From the NCBI GenBank assembly GCA_038246345.1, contig JBBRWA010000062.1:1-24091 (forward strand): a stretch of DNA of 24,091 bases, given 5' to 3'. The position numbers were made by a program, and so were the translations under genes. The DNA is from M3007 sp038246345. Its GTDB lineage: Bacteria > Bacteroidota > Bacteroidia > Chitinophagales > Saprospiraceae. Below the pieces are notes generated by a model. That model did not search any database. It had not been told where the DNA came from and was given only the letters and a program-made list of their open reading frames with translations. Positions 15,135-23,691 of the stretch are shown one piece after another (position 1 is the first letter of the stretch; every line of letters starts with the position of its first letter).

Positions 15135-16421
15135 ATGCGACACATCGACTCCTTCTCTATCCAAAACTCCGCCTTTTGGAAAACACAACTGCTCCACTGG
15201 GCAGCGGAGCACACTATATATATGTGCCTCGACAACAACGCACAGCAGCGATCGTCCGGAGATAGCCCTTGGAATATGTTGCTGGGTGTCGGAGCTGCAA
15301 AAACGCTGGAACTACCCGCTGGCACCGCGTTTGAATCGCTGAAAAGATTGCAAGAGGCGGAACAGGATTGGCTTTTTGGCGGATTTGGCTATGACTTGAA
15401 AAATGAGGTGGAAGCGTTGAATTCCAGAAATTTAGATGGTGTAATGTTTCCAGATTTGGTATTTTTTCAGCCAGAAACAGTAGTCATTCTGCGGGATAGT
15501 CTCCTGGAAATCCAAACCCGAAATTTATCCCCAACGGCGGTGTTTGATGCGATACAGGCCGCCCAAAGACCCACTCAAAAGGCAAATACTGCCGCGCCCA
15601 ACCTACTGCCGCGCATTTCTAAAGCCAAGTACCTGGAAACGGTGGAAGCCATACGGCAGCACATCATCGAAGGTGATTTGTATGAAATGAATCTTTGCCA
15701 GGAGTTTTATGCAGAAAATGCCTCAATCGACCCTTTATCCGTTTGGAAACGCCTGAACAACCTTTCTAAAGCCCCGCTGGCCGCCTTTTTCCGCTGGCAT
15801 GACCGCTACCTGCTTTCTGCAAGCCCCGAGCGTTTTTTGAAGAAAGAGGGTCAAAAATTGATTTCCCAGCCCATAAAAGGCACCCGCAAGCGCTTGCCAG
15901 GAAACGATGAAGCCATGCGTGCGGAATTGGCCGCCAGTGAAAAGGACCGCGCCGAAAATGTGATGATTGTTGATTTGGTACGCAATGATTTAGCCCGGAG
16001 TTGCAAGCCTGGTACCGTAATCGTGGAAGAATTATTCGGCATCCACACCTTTGAAACGGTGCACCAAATGATTTCTACGGTATCTGGCGAACTATTGCCA
16101 AGGCTAAATGCCATTGATGCCTTGCGATATGCTTTTCCTCCAGGCAGCATGACAGGAGCCCCCAAAGTAATGGCGATGGAGCTTATAGAACAATATGAAT
16201 ACAGCCGCCGCGGCCTATACGCTGGCGCTTTGGGCTATTTCGAACCCGCAGGGAACTTTGACTTCAATGTGCTGATCCGAAGTATTTTATACAATGAGAG
16301 CAGGAAGTACATTTCCTTTCAGGTAGGTGGTGCCATCGTATATGATTCCATCCCTGAGGAGGAGTATGAAGAGTGTTTGGTGAAGGCCAGCGCCTTGTTT
16401 GCCGCTTTAGCGCAAAATTAA
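15135..16421 (+). CDS. pabB: Aminodeoxychorismate synthase component I (chorismate-binding)
   Basis: Converts chorismate, with ammonia from a PabA-type glutaminase, to 4-amino-4-deoxychorismate for folate synthesis. From ATG 15135 it is 428 residues. The chorismate-binding domain (about 163-425) contains SPERFL (230-235), PIKGTRKR (246-253) with Lys248, DRAENVMIVDLVRNDL (271-286), HQMISTVSG (310-318) and GSMTGAPK (337-344). Lys in PIKGT is the mark of PabB; anthranilate synthases carry PIAGT, so trpE is unlikely. The N-terminal 160 residues are short and diverged. An in-frame ATG at 15096 would prepend 13 residues (MPPPSQAGQGAHA) encoded by the inverted repeat; I prefer 15135 because RHIDSFSIQ looks like real sequence and the prefix does not. 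No pabA or pabC is adjacent. Confidence 0.92.
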   Translation: MRHIDSFSIQNSAFWKTQLLHWAAEHTIYMCLDNNAQQRSSGDSPWNMLLGVGAAKTLELPAGTAFESLKRLQEAEQDWLFGGFGYDLKNEVEALNSRNLDGVMFPDLVFFQPETVVILRDSLLEIQTRNLSPTAVFDAIQAAQRPTQKANTAAPNLLPRISKAKYLETVEAIRQHIIEGDLYEMNLCQEFYAENASIDPLSVWKRLNNLSKAPLAAFFRWHDRYLLSASPERFLKKEGQKLISQPIKGTRKRLPGNDEAMRAELAASEKDRAENVMIVDLVRNDLARSCKPGTVIVEELFGIHTFETVHQMISTVSGELLPRLNAIDALRYAFPPGSMTGAPKVMAMELIEQYEYSRRGLYAGALGYFEPAGNFDFNVLIRSILYNESRKYISFQVGGAIVYDSIPEEEYEECLVKASALFAALAQN

Positions 16422-16440
16422 ACACGCTTTCAGTACCCTC

Positions 16441-16473
16441 AAAATGCCATTTAAAGCTCAAAAATGGCCTTTT
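16441..16473 (+). terminator. Weak hairpin after pabB
   Basis: AAAATGCCATTT and AAATGGCCTTTT form a stem with one mismatch around a 9-nt AT-rich loop, ending in TTTT about 20 nt past the pabB stop. The stem is A/T-heavy, so termination may be partial. Confidence 0.4.
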
Positions 16474-16530
16474 ACAAAACTTTAACTTGGTATTTTACAT
16501 TATTTTTAACTTTTTCTTAACGATTTTCTT

Positions 16531-16538
16531 TACTTTTG
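16531..16538 (+). promoter_or_regulatory. Putative -7 element (TACTTTTG) for the glycosyltransferase pair
   Basis: TACTTTTG matches TAnnTTTG and sits in an AT-rich tract about 110 nt before the first glycosyltransferase. No clear TTTG occurs at the -33 distance. Confidence 0.5.
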
Positions 16539-16649
16539 CAACGCTTAAGAAAGCTGGATTATTTAAGTCGGCAATGAATTAGCGCCTTTTTAGAATCTGC
16601 GACCTTAACAAGGATCATTTCATTGAAAATCAATTTGTTGCTTGAAAAA

Positions 16650-17366
16650 ATGCGCTCCAGGCCTTGGGTAATTGACGTGTTGATTCCGGCATGGAACGAG
16701 GAAGCTTCGCTGCCTTCTGTCCTTCAGGACATCCCGAAAGATTGGGTGCGAAACATTGTGGTATGCGATAATGGATCAACAGATCGGACAGCGGAAGTGG
16801 CAAGAGCTCATGGCGCTATCGTTGTGACCCAAAACGAAAGAGGATACGGAAACGCATGTTTGGCAGGAATAAGTTACCTAAAAAGCCTTTCTGCGTTTGA
16901 ACAAACAGAGATAGTTGTGTTCCTTGATGGGGATTATTCCGATTTCCCTGAAGAACTCCCCCAAATAGTGGGCCCCATTATCCATAACAATATGGATATG
17001 GTTATTGGATCTCGGCGTCTGGGCAATATGGAGCCAGGGGCCATGACAATCCCACAGCGATTTGGAAACTGGTTGGCACCATTTTTAATTCGCTTGTTTT
17101 TCGGTTATAAATTCAGTGATTTGGGCCCTTTTCGGGCAATACGCTGGGACAAACTGCTTGCGCTAGAGATGGAGGATCGGAATTTTGGCTGGACGGTTGA
17201 AATGCAGGTAAAAGCTGCAAAGCAAAAATTAGCGTGCACAGAAGTTCCAGTGCGTTACCGCAAGCGAGCATTAGGAAAAAGCAAGGTCTCTGGAACCGTG
17301 AAAGGAGCCTTTAAAGCAGGTGTAATTATCCTCGCTACAATCTTCAAAGAATTAATGCGCAAATAA
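16650..17366 (+). CDS. Family 2 glycosyltransferase, DPM/DPG-synthase-like
   Basis: The 238-residue GT-A enzyme begins with VIDVLIPAWNEEASLPSVL, then VVCDNGSTDRTAEVA (37-51), NERGYGNACLAG (62-73) and FLDGDYSDFPEEL (91-103), whose DGD is the metal/nucleotide-sugar motif. GSRRLGNMEPGAM and FSDLGPFRAIRWD (155-167) resemble the acceptor-side region of dolichol-phosphate-type transferases. No multi-pass membrane tail is present, only a modestly hydrophobic C-terminal helix. A polyprenyl-phosphate or lipid-linked acceptor is likely but the sugar cannot be told. The start could be ATG 16650 or TTG 16623, which adds nine residues; I chose ATG. The second glycosyltransferase follows 92 bp later on the same strand. 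Confidence 0.88.
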   Translation: MRSRPWVIDVLIPAWNEEASLPSVLQDIPKDWVRNIVVCDNGSTDRTAEVARAHGAIVVTQNERGYGNACLAGISYLKSLSAFEQTEIVVFLDGDYSDFPEELPQIVGPIIHNNMDMVIGSRRLGNMEPGAMTIPQRFGNWLAPFLIRLFFGYKFSDLGPFRAIRWDKLLALEMEDRNFGWTVEMQVKAAKQKLACTEVPVRYRKRALGKSKVSGTVKGAFKAGVIILATIFKELMRK

Positions 17367-17458
17367 GCAACAACCATCTGTAACAAATTTGGTGCCGCTT
17401 AGGCGCTCAACATAAAACCCATTACCATTAAAACAAACCATTTTCACATCCATTTTCT

Positions 17459-19006
17459 ATGTTCGGATTACGTTCTCTTTTTGAAGCATTTGATTATCAA
17501 GCATTTGTAGACTTTGGCTACCTTATGCTGTTGATTTATTTTCTCGCTATGAGCGCCGTTACAATCTATTGTATACTGCAGTTTCATTTGCTTTATTTGT
17601 ACAAAAAATACCACAAGGCCAACCCGGATATAAAGTACCGTCAATACAACATCATCAGTGAAGATGTACCGTTTGTGACGGTGCAGATACCTATGTATAA
17701 TGAAATGTACGTGGCTGAGCGCATCATCGACTACGTAGCTGCCCAGGAGTATCCCAAAGATAAATTTGAGATACAAGTGCTGGACGATTCCACCGATGAA
17801 ACCGTTTCCATAGTAGCAGCAAAGGTTGCTGCGTTGCGCGCGCAGGGATTCGATATTTCTCACGTGCACCGTGTAAACCGCCAGGGATACAAAGCGGGTG
17901 CATTACAAGAGGCCATGCCCTTGGTCAAAGGCGAATACATCGCCATTTTTGACGCTGATTTTACGCCACGTGCCGACTTCCTCAAAACGACTATCCCGTA
18001 CTTTGAGGACGAAAAAGTAGGTATCGTACAAACGCGTTGGGAGCATATCAACGCCGATTACAGCCTGTTGACCAAGTTGCAGGCCCTACAGCTCAATGTT
18101 CACTTCACGGTAGAACAAGCTGGCCGGTCTTATGGCAACCTATTGCTTCAATTTAACGGCACTGCCGGTGTTTGGCGCAAAAAAGTCATCAACGAAGCCG
18201 GTGGCTGGCAAAGCGATACCCTGACAGAAGACCTTGACCTGAGCTTCCGCGCACAGATACTAGGCTACAAAATCCAGTACCTGGAGAAATTGGAAAGCCC
18301 TGCCGAACTTCCAGTTGAAATGAACGGCCTCAAAGGCCAACAGTTTCGTTGGAACAAAGGCGGCGCACAAAATGCGCGCAAACTCCTGCACCTGATCTGG
18401 AAAGAAAGCGGCAACAAATTGAACATGGTGCAGAAGCTGCACGCTACGAGCCAGCTGTTGGCGTACGGCGTATTCCTTTGGGTATTTATTGCAGCCATCA
18501 GCAGTATTCCGCTCGCGTTTGCCTTTAGCGAACTGGGCATTTCTACCCACTTCCTGTCATTCTCGATTTTGGGCTTGTTCTCTGTTGCGGGTATTTCCTA
18601 CACAGCGAACATCACGGCTGCCCTCAACCGTACCGTTCCCCATACGACCTGGGAAAAAGTGCGCTTTTTTGGACTGTTCCTCTCTTTCTTGCCTATCTCT
18701 TTGGGCTTGTCGCTGTACAATGCGATAGCCGTCATTGAGGGATACCGTGGCAAAGCTTCTGCTTTTGTGCGGACGCCTAAGTACGGTATCAATGGTGAGC
18801 AGAAGTCATTCTCAAAAGCCAGCTACGTTGCCAAAAAAATCTCTTGGGTAACAATTGCAGAAGGCATTTTGGCGCTAGTGTTTGCTGGTTCCGTCGTGGT
18901 TGGAATATTTACAGGCAACACAGCGTTTGTGCTTTTTCACTCCATGTTGGCGTTTGGCTTTGGTACCATTTGCTTTTATTCTATTAAACACTTGAACGTG
19001 AGTTGA
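17459..19006 (+). CDS. Membrane family 2 glycosyltransferase, cellulose-synthase-like (processive type)
   Basis: The 515-residue integral membrane GT2 has a transmembrane segment near 20-48, a cytosolic GT-A domain (about 70-300) and several C-terminal hydrophobic segments (near 333-357, 366-390, 408-428, 470-492 and 493-512). Catalytic motifs are complete: Asp109-Asp110, DAD (165-167), TED (256-258) and QQFRW (294-298), the D,D,D,QxxRW set of processive or ceramide-type transferases. VTVQIPMYNE at the domain start is typical of the CslA/CESA-like group. It has no PilZ domain and no bcs genes beside it, so bacterial cellulose itself is not supported; a mannan/glucan-like polymer or a glycolipid head group are both possible. 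A strong terminator follows 20 bp downstream. Confidence 0.9.
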   Translation: MFGLRSLFEAFDYQAFVDFGYLMLLIYFLAMSAVTIYCILQFHLLYLYKKYHKANPDIKYRQYNIISEDVPFVTVQIPMYNEMYVAERIIDYVAAQEYPKDKFEIQVLDDSTDETVSIVAAKVAALRAQGFDISHVHRVNRQGYKAGALQEAMPLVKGEYIAIFDADFTPRADFLKTTIPYFEDEKVGIVQTRWEHINADYSLLTKLQALQLNVHFTVEQAGRSYGNLLLQFNGTAGVWRKKVINEAGGWQSDTLTEDLDLSFRAQILGYKIQYLEKLESPAELPVEMNGLKGQQFRWNKGGAQNARKLLHLIWKESGNKLNMVQKLHATSQLLAYGVFLWVFIAAISSIPLAFAFSELGISTHFLSFSILGLFSVAGISYTANITAALNRTVPHTTWEKVRFFGLFLSFLPISLGLSLYNAIAVIEGYRGKASAFVRTPKYGINGEQKSFSKASYVAKKISWVTIAEGILALVFAGSVVVGIFTGNTAFVLFHSMLAFGFGTICFYSIKHLNVS

Positions 19007-19027
19007 GTATTTTTCAAGTGTAATATT

Positions 19028-19066
19028 AAAAAAGCCTGCTCTGGACTCCAGGGCAGGCTTTTTTTT
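19028..19066 (+). terminator. Strong intrinsic terminator after the glycosyltransferase pair
   Basis: AAAAAAGCCTGCTCTGG (19028-19044) pairs fully with CCAGGGCAGGCTTTTTT (19048-19064), with one T-G wobble, around the loop ACT, and runs into T8. The A-run on the left gives it the form of a bidirectional terminator, though the nearest minus-strand gene ends about 275 bp away. Confidence 0.95.
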
Positions 19067-19097
19067 GCATTTGGGTTGTTAACAAGAGCGCTTAATA

Positions 19098-19313
19098 TTG
19101 CACAACTATGCATCATTCACTCCCATTTGCGGCGAACGTTGGTCGGAGTTGGGAGACTATAACCTGCCTATAGCACTCGATGCCGAAGCGATGGTGGCAC
19201 TTGAGGTGCAGAAAACCCTTGCAAAGGAACTTCCGCAAATACTTGAAAGGCGTAACCAACATGAAGAAGCTATAGCCAAGGATATTTACAAGGGAAGAAG
19301 AAAATACTGGTGA
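19098..19313 (+). CDS. Small unrecognised ORF, possibly a gene remnant
   Basis: The frame runs from a TTG at 19098 to TGA at 19313 and gives 71 residues, charged and mostly helix-forming (for example MVALEVQKTLAKELPQILER), ending in DIYKGRRKYW. There is no ATG before codon 32, no promoter motif, and it follows a strong terminator. I do not recognise the sequence. The amino-acid composition looks coding-like, so it may be the C-terminal piece of a gene whose 5' part was lost, or a chance frame. It is the only candidate in the 334-bp gap between the glycosyltransferase and the globin. Confidence 0.25.
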   Translation: MHNYASFTPICGERWSELGDYNLPIALDAEAMVALEVQKTLAKELPQILERRNQHEEAIAKDIYKGRRKYW

Positions 19314-19340
19314 TGCAGGAGGGTTTATGCTGCGGTAAAT

Positions 19341-19739
19341 CTACCCAGTCATCCCCTTCTCTATCGCTCCATAACAAGCTTTCCAAGCTTCCGCAGCTTC
19401 CTCCGTCCAATCATCGCCCAAGCCTTGCTCCAAGGTCCAAAGCAAGGCGCTTCCGACCATGGCATAGTGCTTTGCTTGTACCCCATAGCCAACATGACGC
19501 TTGCCCATTGCCGCCATTTCCAGGCTGAAATCTACAGTGTTTTCCAGCCTTGCCACCATCATAGAAAGCATCTCAATCAGCTTTGAATATTGCGCCTCCA
19601 TTTCCAGTGGGAACATACGCCGCAACTCGGGGTGGTCGAGAAACAACTTGCTGTAAAAAGCATCTGCGACCACCGCCGGGCTGATGCGCCGCAAAATCTG
19701 CCAGTTCTTTTTTACGATTTTTATTTGCGCAGGTGTCAT
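19341..19739 (-). CDS. Single-domain globin (flavohaemoglobin-type globin without reductase)
   Basis: The 132-residue haem-binding globin belongs to the flavohaemoglobin/Vitreoscilla group. By position the expected haem-pocket residues are present: Tyr29 (B10) in AFYSKLF, Phe43 (CD1) in RRMFP, Gln50 (E7) and proximal His82 (F8) in KRHVGYGVQAKHYAMVG. The chain ends after the H helix, so there is no FAD/NAD reductase domain as in Hmp. The Tyr-B10/Gln-E7 pocket fits O2 or NO chemistry. Its ATG overlaps the stop of the LytTR regulator gene (ATGA at 19736-19739), so it is translated by coupling with the two-component genes. Role is inferred: haem-based sensing, O2 handling or NO removal tied to that pathway. 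Confidence 0.92.
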   Translation of the reverse strand: MTPAQIKIVKKNWQILRRISPAVVADAFYSKLFLDHPELRRMFPLEMEAQYSKLIEMLSMMVARLENTVDFSLEMAAMGKRHVGYGVQAKHYAMVGSALLWTLEQGLGDDWTEEAAEAWKACYGAIEKGMTG

Positions 19740-20509
19740 CGGTCAAACCATTTTTTAAAAGCGGGTGCTTTTTCCCGGCTCACATCTACTTCTGTTTTGG
19801 CGGGAGACTTCATCAGCAGTGTCAACTTCTGGTTTTCATGAGGTTTTACCTGTTGTATGGCATCAATATTCACGATAAACTGTCGATTGGCGCGGTAAAA
19901 AACCTTCGGATCTAGCAACTCCTCTACTTCATCAAGGGTGTTCCAATCAAGCATATAGCGGTCGCCATTGAAGGTGAAGAGGTAGTTCAGGTTGTCGCGC
20001 ATAAAGCAGGCGATGTCTTTGGTGTTCACCGGCACCCAGTTGTTGCGCACGCTCACGATGAATTTTTCCTTGTACACCTGTCCGCCTGCGAACGGCTGTT
20101 GGAATGCTTTGAGCAAATCCTGCATATTGGTCGGTGAAGGTGCCGCCTCTTGTTTCTTCCGCCGGTATTTTTCAATGGCATTTTTGAGCTCATCGTTGTC
20201 AATGGGTTTCAACAAGTAGTCGATCCCATTGACCTTGAAAGCGCGGATGGCATATTCATCGTATGCTGTGGTAAAAATAGCCGGGCAAGAAAGCTCGAAA
20301 TGCTCAAAAATCTCAAAGCTGACGCCGTCGCCGAGTTGGATATCCATAAAAAGCAGGTCGGGCTCCGCATTTAGCAGAAACCATTTTTTAGCCGTTTTCA
20401 GGCTGGGCAGGACTTGCACAATTTTTATGTCATCGGCAACGGCAGCAATTTTGCTTTCCAGCTCCTGCGCAATGAGCCCTTCATCTTCGATGATAACAGC
20501 ACGTATCAT
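19736..20509 (-). CDS. LytTR-family response regulator
   Basis: The 257-residue protein has a receiver domain (1-115) with the acidic pair Glu8/Asp9, phospho-acceptor Asp56 (LLFMDIQLGDG), the Thr in FTTAYDEYA (79-87) and Lys101 (YLLKP), then a linker with a lysine/arginine-rich stretch (YRRKKQ), and a C-terminal LytTR DNA-binding domain (about 145-257, with KDIACFMRDNLNYLFTFNG and FYRANRQFIVNIDAIQQVKPH). This is a transcription regulator of the LytR/AlgR type. Its start overlaps the histidine kinase stop (ATGA, 20506-20509), and its own stop overlaps the globin start, so the three are one unit. Targets are not known. Confidence 0.96.
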   Translation of the reverse strand: MIRAVIIEDEGLIAQELESKIAAVADDIKIVQVLPSLKTAKKWFLLNAEPDLLFMDIQLGDGVSFEIFEHFELSCPAIFTTAYDEYAIRAFKVNGIDYLLKPIDNDELKNAIEKYRRKKQEAAPSPTNMQDLLKAFQQPFAGGQVYKEKFIVSVRNNWVPVNTKDIACFMRDNLNYLFTFNGDRYMLDWNTLDEVEELLDPKVFYRANRQFIVNIDAIQQVKPHENQKLTLLMKSPAKTEVDVSREKAPAFKKWFDR

Positions 20510-23500
20510 ATCAGGGGGATTTTGACGGTAAAAAATGCCTCATCTTCTGCAATGTCAATCTTGCGATCAGAAAGGTATCGGTAAAAAGATTGTAAGTTAT
20601 TAAGTCCCTTGCGGTTGCTGGTTTCTACGAATTTCTTTTTTTGGAGGTTGTTGCGTACTACAAGGCAGTCGTCGGCTACAAAAACCTCAATAACCAAGGG
20701 ACTTTCATCGTCGATGATATTGTGTTTAATGGCATTCTCAATCAGGTTTTGCAACGTAACCGGGACAATTTTTCGGTAATAATACTCCTCTGAAACATTG
20801 AAGTTCACGAAAAGCCCTTCCCGAAACCTCGTTTTTTGAAGCACTACAAATGCTCCTGTAAACTTCAACTCTTCCGAGATTGGCACCGTTTCCTGTTCGC
20901 TGCTTTTCAAGATGTAGCGATAGCTTTTGCTCAAATTTTCCAGAAAGCCAGCAGCTGCTTTTTGGTCAATTTGGATGAGGCTGCTGAGGGAGGTAAGCGA
21001 ATTGAATAGGAAGTGTGGGTTCAATTGCTGCTTGAGGCTTTCATACATGACCACGGCTTTTTCTTTTTCCAGCAATTGTGTTTTGCCTTTCAATTCCTGC
21101 AACTGTCGTTCGTGGTCACGCCGGTTGCGGTAGAACCAAATGGTAAAAGCAATAAGTCCTGCACCGATCAAGCTCCAAAACCACTTTGTTTTGTAAAAGG
21201 AAACGCGCACACTTATCGGGATTGAGAGGGCCTCGTCATCACCCGTTCCAGCAAGCCTCACTTTAAAATTATACTGCCCGGCGGGAATGTTGGTGTAGTT
21301 TATAAAGCGGCGCGTTCCAGCTTTTACCCATTGATTGTCAAAGTTTTCCAGTTGGTACTCGTATTGTAAGGCTTCTGGTGTTGTGAAATCGAGTGCGGCA
21401 AATTCAAAAGAAAAAAACCTGCTTTCAGCGGGCACATTGAGTTGCTGTCCTGGGATTACCTCGCTGCCAAAGTACAACTCCTTGTCGTCGACTTTGAAGG
21501 AACATAGCGCCATTGGAACTTGGCTTCTTGTTTTACGCAAGGCATTTGGGTCAAAAGTATAATAGCCTTTTACTGAACTCAAATACATCATACCATCGCT
21601 TCCAGATACAATGCCTAACAAAGGAAAATCGATCCCGTCTTCTTTTCCAAAGGAGCTTATTTTATCCGTTTTTATATCTATTTTGCTTATCCCGGCGGCA
21701 GTTGTACACCAAATATTCCCCTGCTTGTCTAGCGTGCTGGACACGACATAATCTGAAGGTAGCCCATCGCTAATGCTGTATTTTTTCAGCATTCGGGGTG
21801 TATCTCCTGTACAATCAAAATACAACAGCCCCTCTTCGGTACATACGGTCATGTTACCCAGACGATCTGTGAAACAATTGTTTACCCGCATTGAGGCTAA
21901 GTTTTTTGTTCGGTTGCCATTGTTATCCAGGTAAATAAATTGTTGTTTGGCAGCATTAAAATATCCATAAGCGGTTTTGTCGCGGCTCCCGTACCAAACC
22001 CTTCCTTTGCCATCAACGGCAATGATGCCTACTACATTGGATGCAATAGTGCCAAGTTTTTGCTCATCGGGCATAAAATGCTCAGAGGCACCTGTTTTTG
22101 GGTCAAACCGTATCACACCTAAAAAAGAGGTGCCCATCCAAAGTTTTCCTTCCAGATCTTCGCCAAATTGCGTGTAGTAGTTCGACGCTTTGTCTCTGTC
22201 GTATATCGGTGGCTGCTTGGTTTTCTCGATGCGCATTTGTATTGGGTCGAACTGGTAAATTTCATGGCGGGTTAGTATCCAAAATTTTCCGTCACTAGTA
22301 GCCAGCACATCCATCACCTGCTTGCCTACACCCCTTGAGTTAGCGCTGAAATACGTCTCGGTTGTTTTGCCGGTTGCTTTGTCCAACATTAATAAGCTAG
22401 GGCTATCATTCGTCCCAACTACGAGATAACGACCATTTGAATCTTCATTAATCGTGGAGATGGAGCGTTTGTCCCAATCGTTTAGTGCCGTAGATTTGAC
22501 CGGATGAAATTGGAAAACCTTGGTTTTGAATTGGATTCGTGCCAGTCGATTGTTGCTCCTCATCCAATAATTACCCTGATTGTCAGCAAAAAAATCCCCG
22601 ACGGCCATCTTTGTCAACTCCGGGAATTCCGCCGGGTGGTCAGCAAAAAAGTAAAACTGTTCCGTTTTTTTATTGAATACACCAATGCCTCTTTCTTGCG
22701 TCATGATCCACAGCTCTTCTTCGGTTTTTGCCACTATTTCATTGACGATATTGGTGATATCCGATATTTTTTTTTCAAAATAATACTGTTTCCAGGCACC
22801 AGTTTTGCGGTTGAAGGAGCGCACACCGCTGGCCCAGCCGCCTATCCAGAACAAATCGCCATCATGTAGGATACTATATGCTTGATTATTAAGTTTTTCG
22901 GGTGCATCTAAATCGGGTGTAATTATGGGTTCAGAAACGCCCGTTTGGGGATCGAAGCAATAGAGGCCGTCCGTAGTTGCGCACCATATCTTACTTTTTT
23001 CATCCTGCCAGAAGCTATACACAGTATTGTAAAATGGTGAAATTTCTGATGCTAAATAAGGTGCAGTTTTAGCTGTTACGACGTCGAATCGCTGAAAATT
23101 GCCCGTTTTTTTATCCAAGTGCACGAGCCCATTTAACCCTACACCCAGCCAAAGTTCCTCGTCTTTGTCAAAAAACACCCCTACAATGGATGCCGTTTTG
23201 TTTTTAAGTTCTAAAGTAAATGGGTAGTTTTTGAAAACACCAGTGCTTCGATTGTAGCAACTTACCCCCCCTCTTGCGAGGCCTGCCCAAATATTTCCTT
23301 TTGAATCTTCTATTATTTTCAACACGTGGTTGCTATAAATCGAAGTGCTGTCGCCAGAAATATGCTGGAAAGCCTTGAAGGTATAACCGTCGTATCGAAC
23401 AAGCCCTTCTGCGGTGCCCAGCCAAATAAAACCAAACCTGTCCTGTAGAATATCGTTGATTGCGGTACAGTTGAGGCCATCGCGTTCATCAAAATACCTG

Positions 23501-23589
23501 ACTGTAGCCATCTGACCCTGGCCAAACAAGCTGCCTGGAATCAACAGCCAGGCAAGCCCAAGAAGGATATGACAGACTTTCCGGCTCAT
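20506..23589 (-). CDS. Two-component regulator-propeller sensor histidine kinase (LytS-type kinase domain)
   Basis: The 1027-residue sensor has a signal peptide (about 1-23), then by my count 14 regulator-propeller repeats, each of the form xxxIxxDxxGxxWxGTxxGLxRYD, enough for two seven-bladed beta-propellers, and a Y_Y_Y domain (about 723-800). One transmembrane helix (802-820) is followed by a short coiled coil (RQLQELKGKTQLLEKEKAVVM). The cytoplasmic kinase is of the PF06580/LytS type: phospho-acceptor His859 in QLNPHFLFNSL, N-box LIENAIKHN (949-957) and NRKGLNNL as the G-box. It is a one-pass periplasmic sensor, without the fused AraC regulator of hybrid HTCS proteins; instead the LytTR regulator is encoded next door with a 4-bp overlap. 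The ligand is unknown; many relatives sense polysaccharide fragments. The start is ATG 23589. Confidence 0.94.
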   Translation of the reverse strand: MSRKVCHILLGLAWLLIPGSLFGQGQMATVRYFDERDGLNCTAINDILQDRFGFIWLGTAEGLVRYDGYTFKAFQHISGDSTSIYSNHVLKIIEDSKGNIWAGLARGGVSCYNRSTGVFKNYPFTLELKNKTASIVGVFFDKDEELWLGVGLNGLVHLDKKTGNFQRFDVVTAKTAPYLASEISPFYNTVYSFWQDEKSKIWCATTDGLYCFDPQTGVSEPIITPDLDAPEKLNNQAYSILHDGDLFWIGGWASGVRSFNRKTGAWKQYYFEKKISDITNIVNEIVAKTEEELWIMTQERGIGVFNKKTEQFYFFADHPAEFPELTKMAVGDFFADNQGNYWMRSNNRLARIQFKTKVFQFHPVKSTALNDWDKRSISTINEDSNGRYLVVGTNDSPSLLMLDKATGKTTETYFSANSRGVGKQVMDVLATSDGKFWILTRHEIYQFDPIQMRIEKTKQPPIYDRDKASNYYTQFGEDLEGKLWMGTSFLGVIRFDPKTGASEHFMPDEQKLGTIASNVVGIIAVDGKGRVWYGSRDKTAYGYFNAAKQQFIYLDNNGNRTKNLASMRVNNCFTDRLGNMTVCTEEGLLYFDCTGDTPRMLKKYSISDGLPSDYVVSSTLDKQGNIWCTTAAGISKIDIKTDKISSFGKEDGIDFPLLGIVSGSDGMMYLSSVKGYYTFDPNALRKTRSQVPMALCSFKVDDKELYFGSEVIPGQQLNVPAESRFFSFEFAALDFTTPEALQYEYQLENFDNQWVKAGTRRFINYTNIPAGQYNFKVRLAGTGDDEALSIPISVRVSFYKTKWFWSLIGAGLIAFTIWFYRNRRDHERQLQELKGKTQLLEKEKAVVMYESLKQQLNPHFLFNSLTSLSSLIQIDQKAAAGFLENLSKSYRYILKSSEQETVPISEELKFTGAFVVLQKTRFREGLFVNFNVSEEYYYRKIVPVTLQNLIENAIKHNIIDDESPLVIEVFVADDCLVVRNNLQKKKFVETSNRKGLNNLQSFYRYLSDRKIDIAEDEAFFTVKIPLI

Positions 23590-23691
23590 ACGGCAAATTT
23601 AGAACGTGAATGGCACAGCCCGGCTTTTTTCACAATGAAACGTGTCAAATTTTAAATGAAGCGTAGCAAAAAGTAAACGAAGTGTTTCCTT

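Noticed and set aside
15135..16421. Calling the chorismate enzyme anthranilate synthase (trpE)
   Set aside because: The PIKGT motif with Lys248 indicates aminodeoxychorismate synthase; TrpE carries PIAGT, and no trp genes are adjacent.
17459..19006. Calling the second glycosyltransferase bacterial cellulose synthase (bcsA)
   Set aside because: The D,D,D,QxxRW motifs fit the wider family, but there is no PilZ domain, the protein is short and no bcsB/bcsC genes are present.
19341..19739. Globin as a truncated flavohaemoglobin pseudogene
   Set aside because: It ends cleanly after the H helix with its own stop, retains the haem pocket and is overlap-coupled to the regulator, which argues for an intact single-domain globin.
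23594..23601. TAAATTTG on the minus strand as the kinase promoter
   Set aside because: It matches TAnnTTTG, but the start site would fall on the ATG itself and there is no -33 element; a leaderless mRNA is possible but unsupported.
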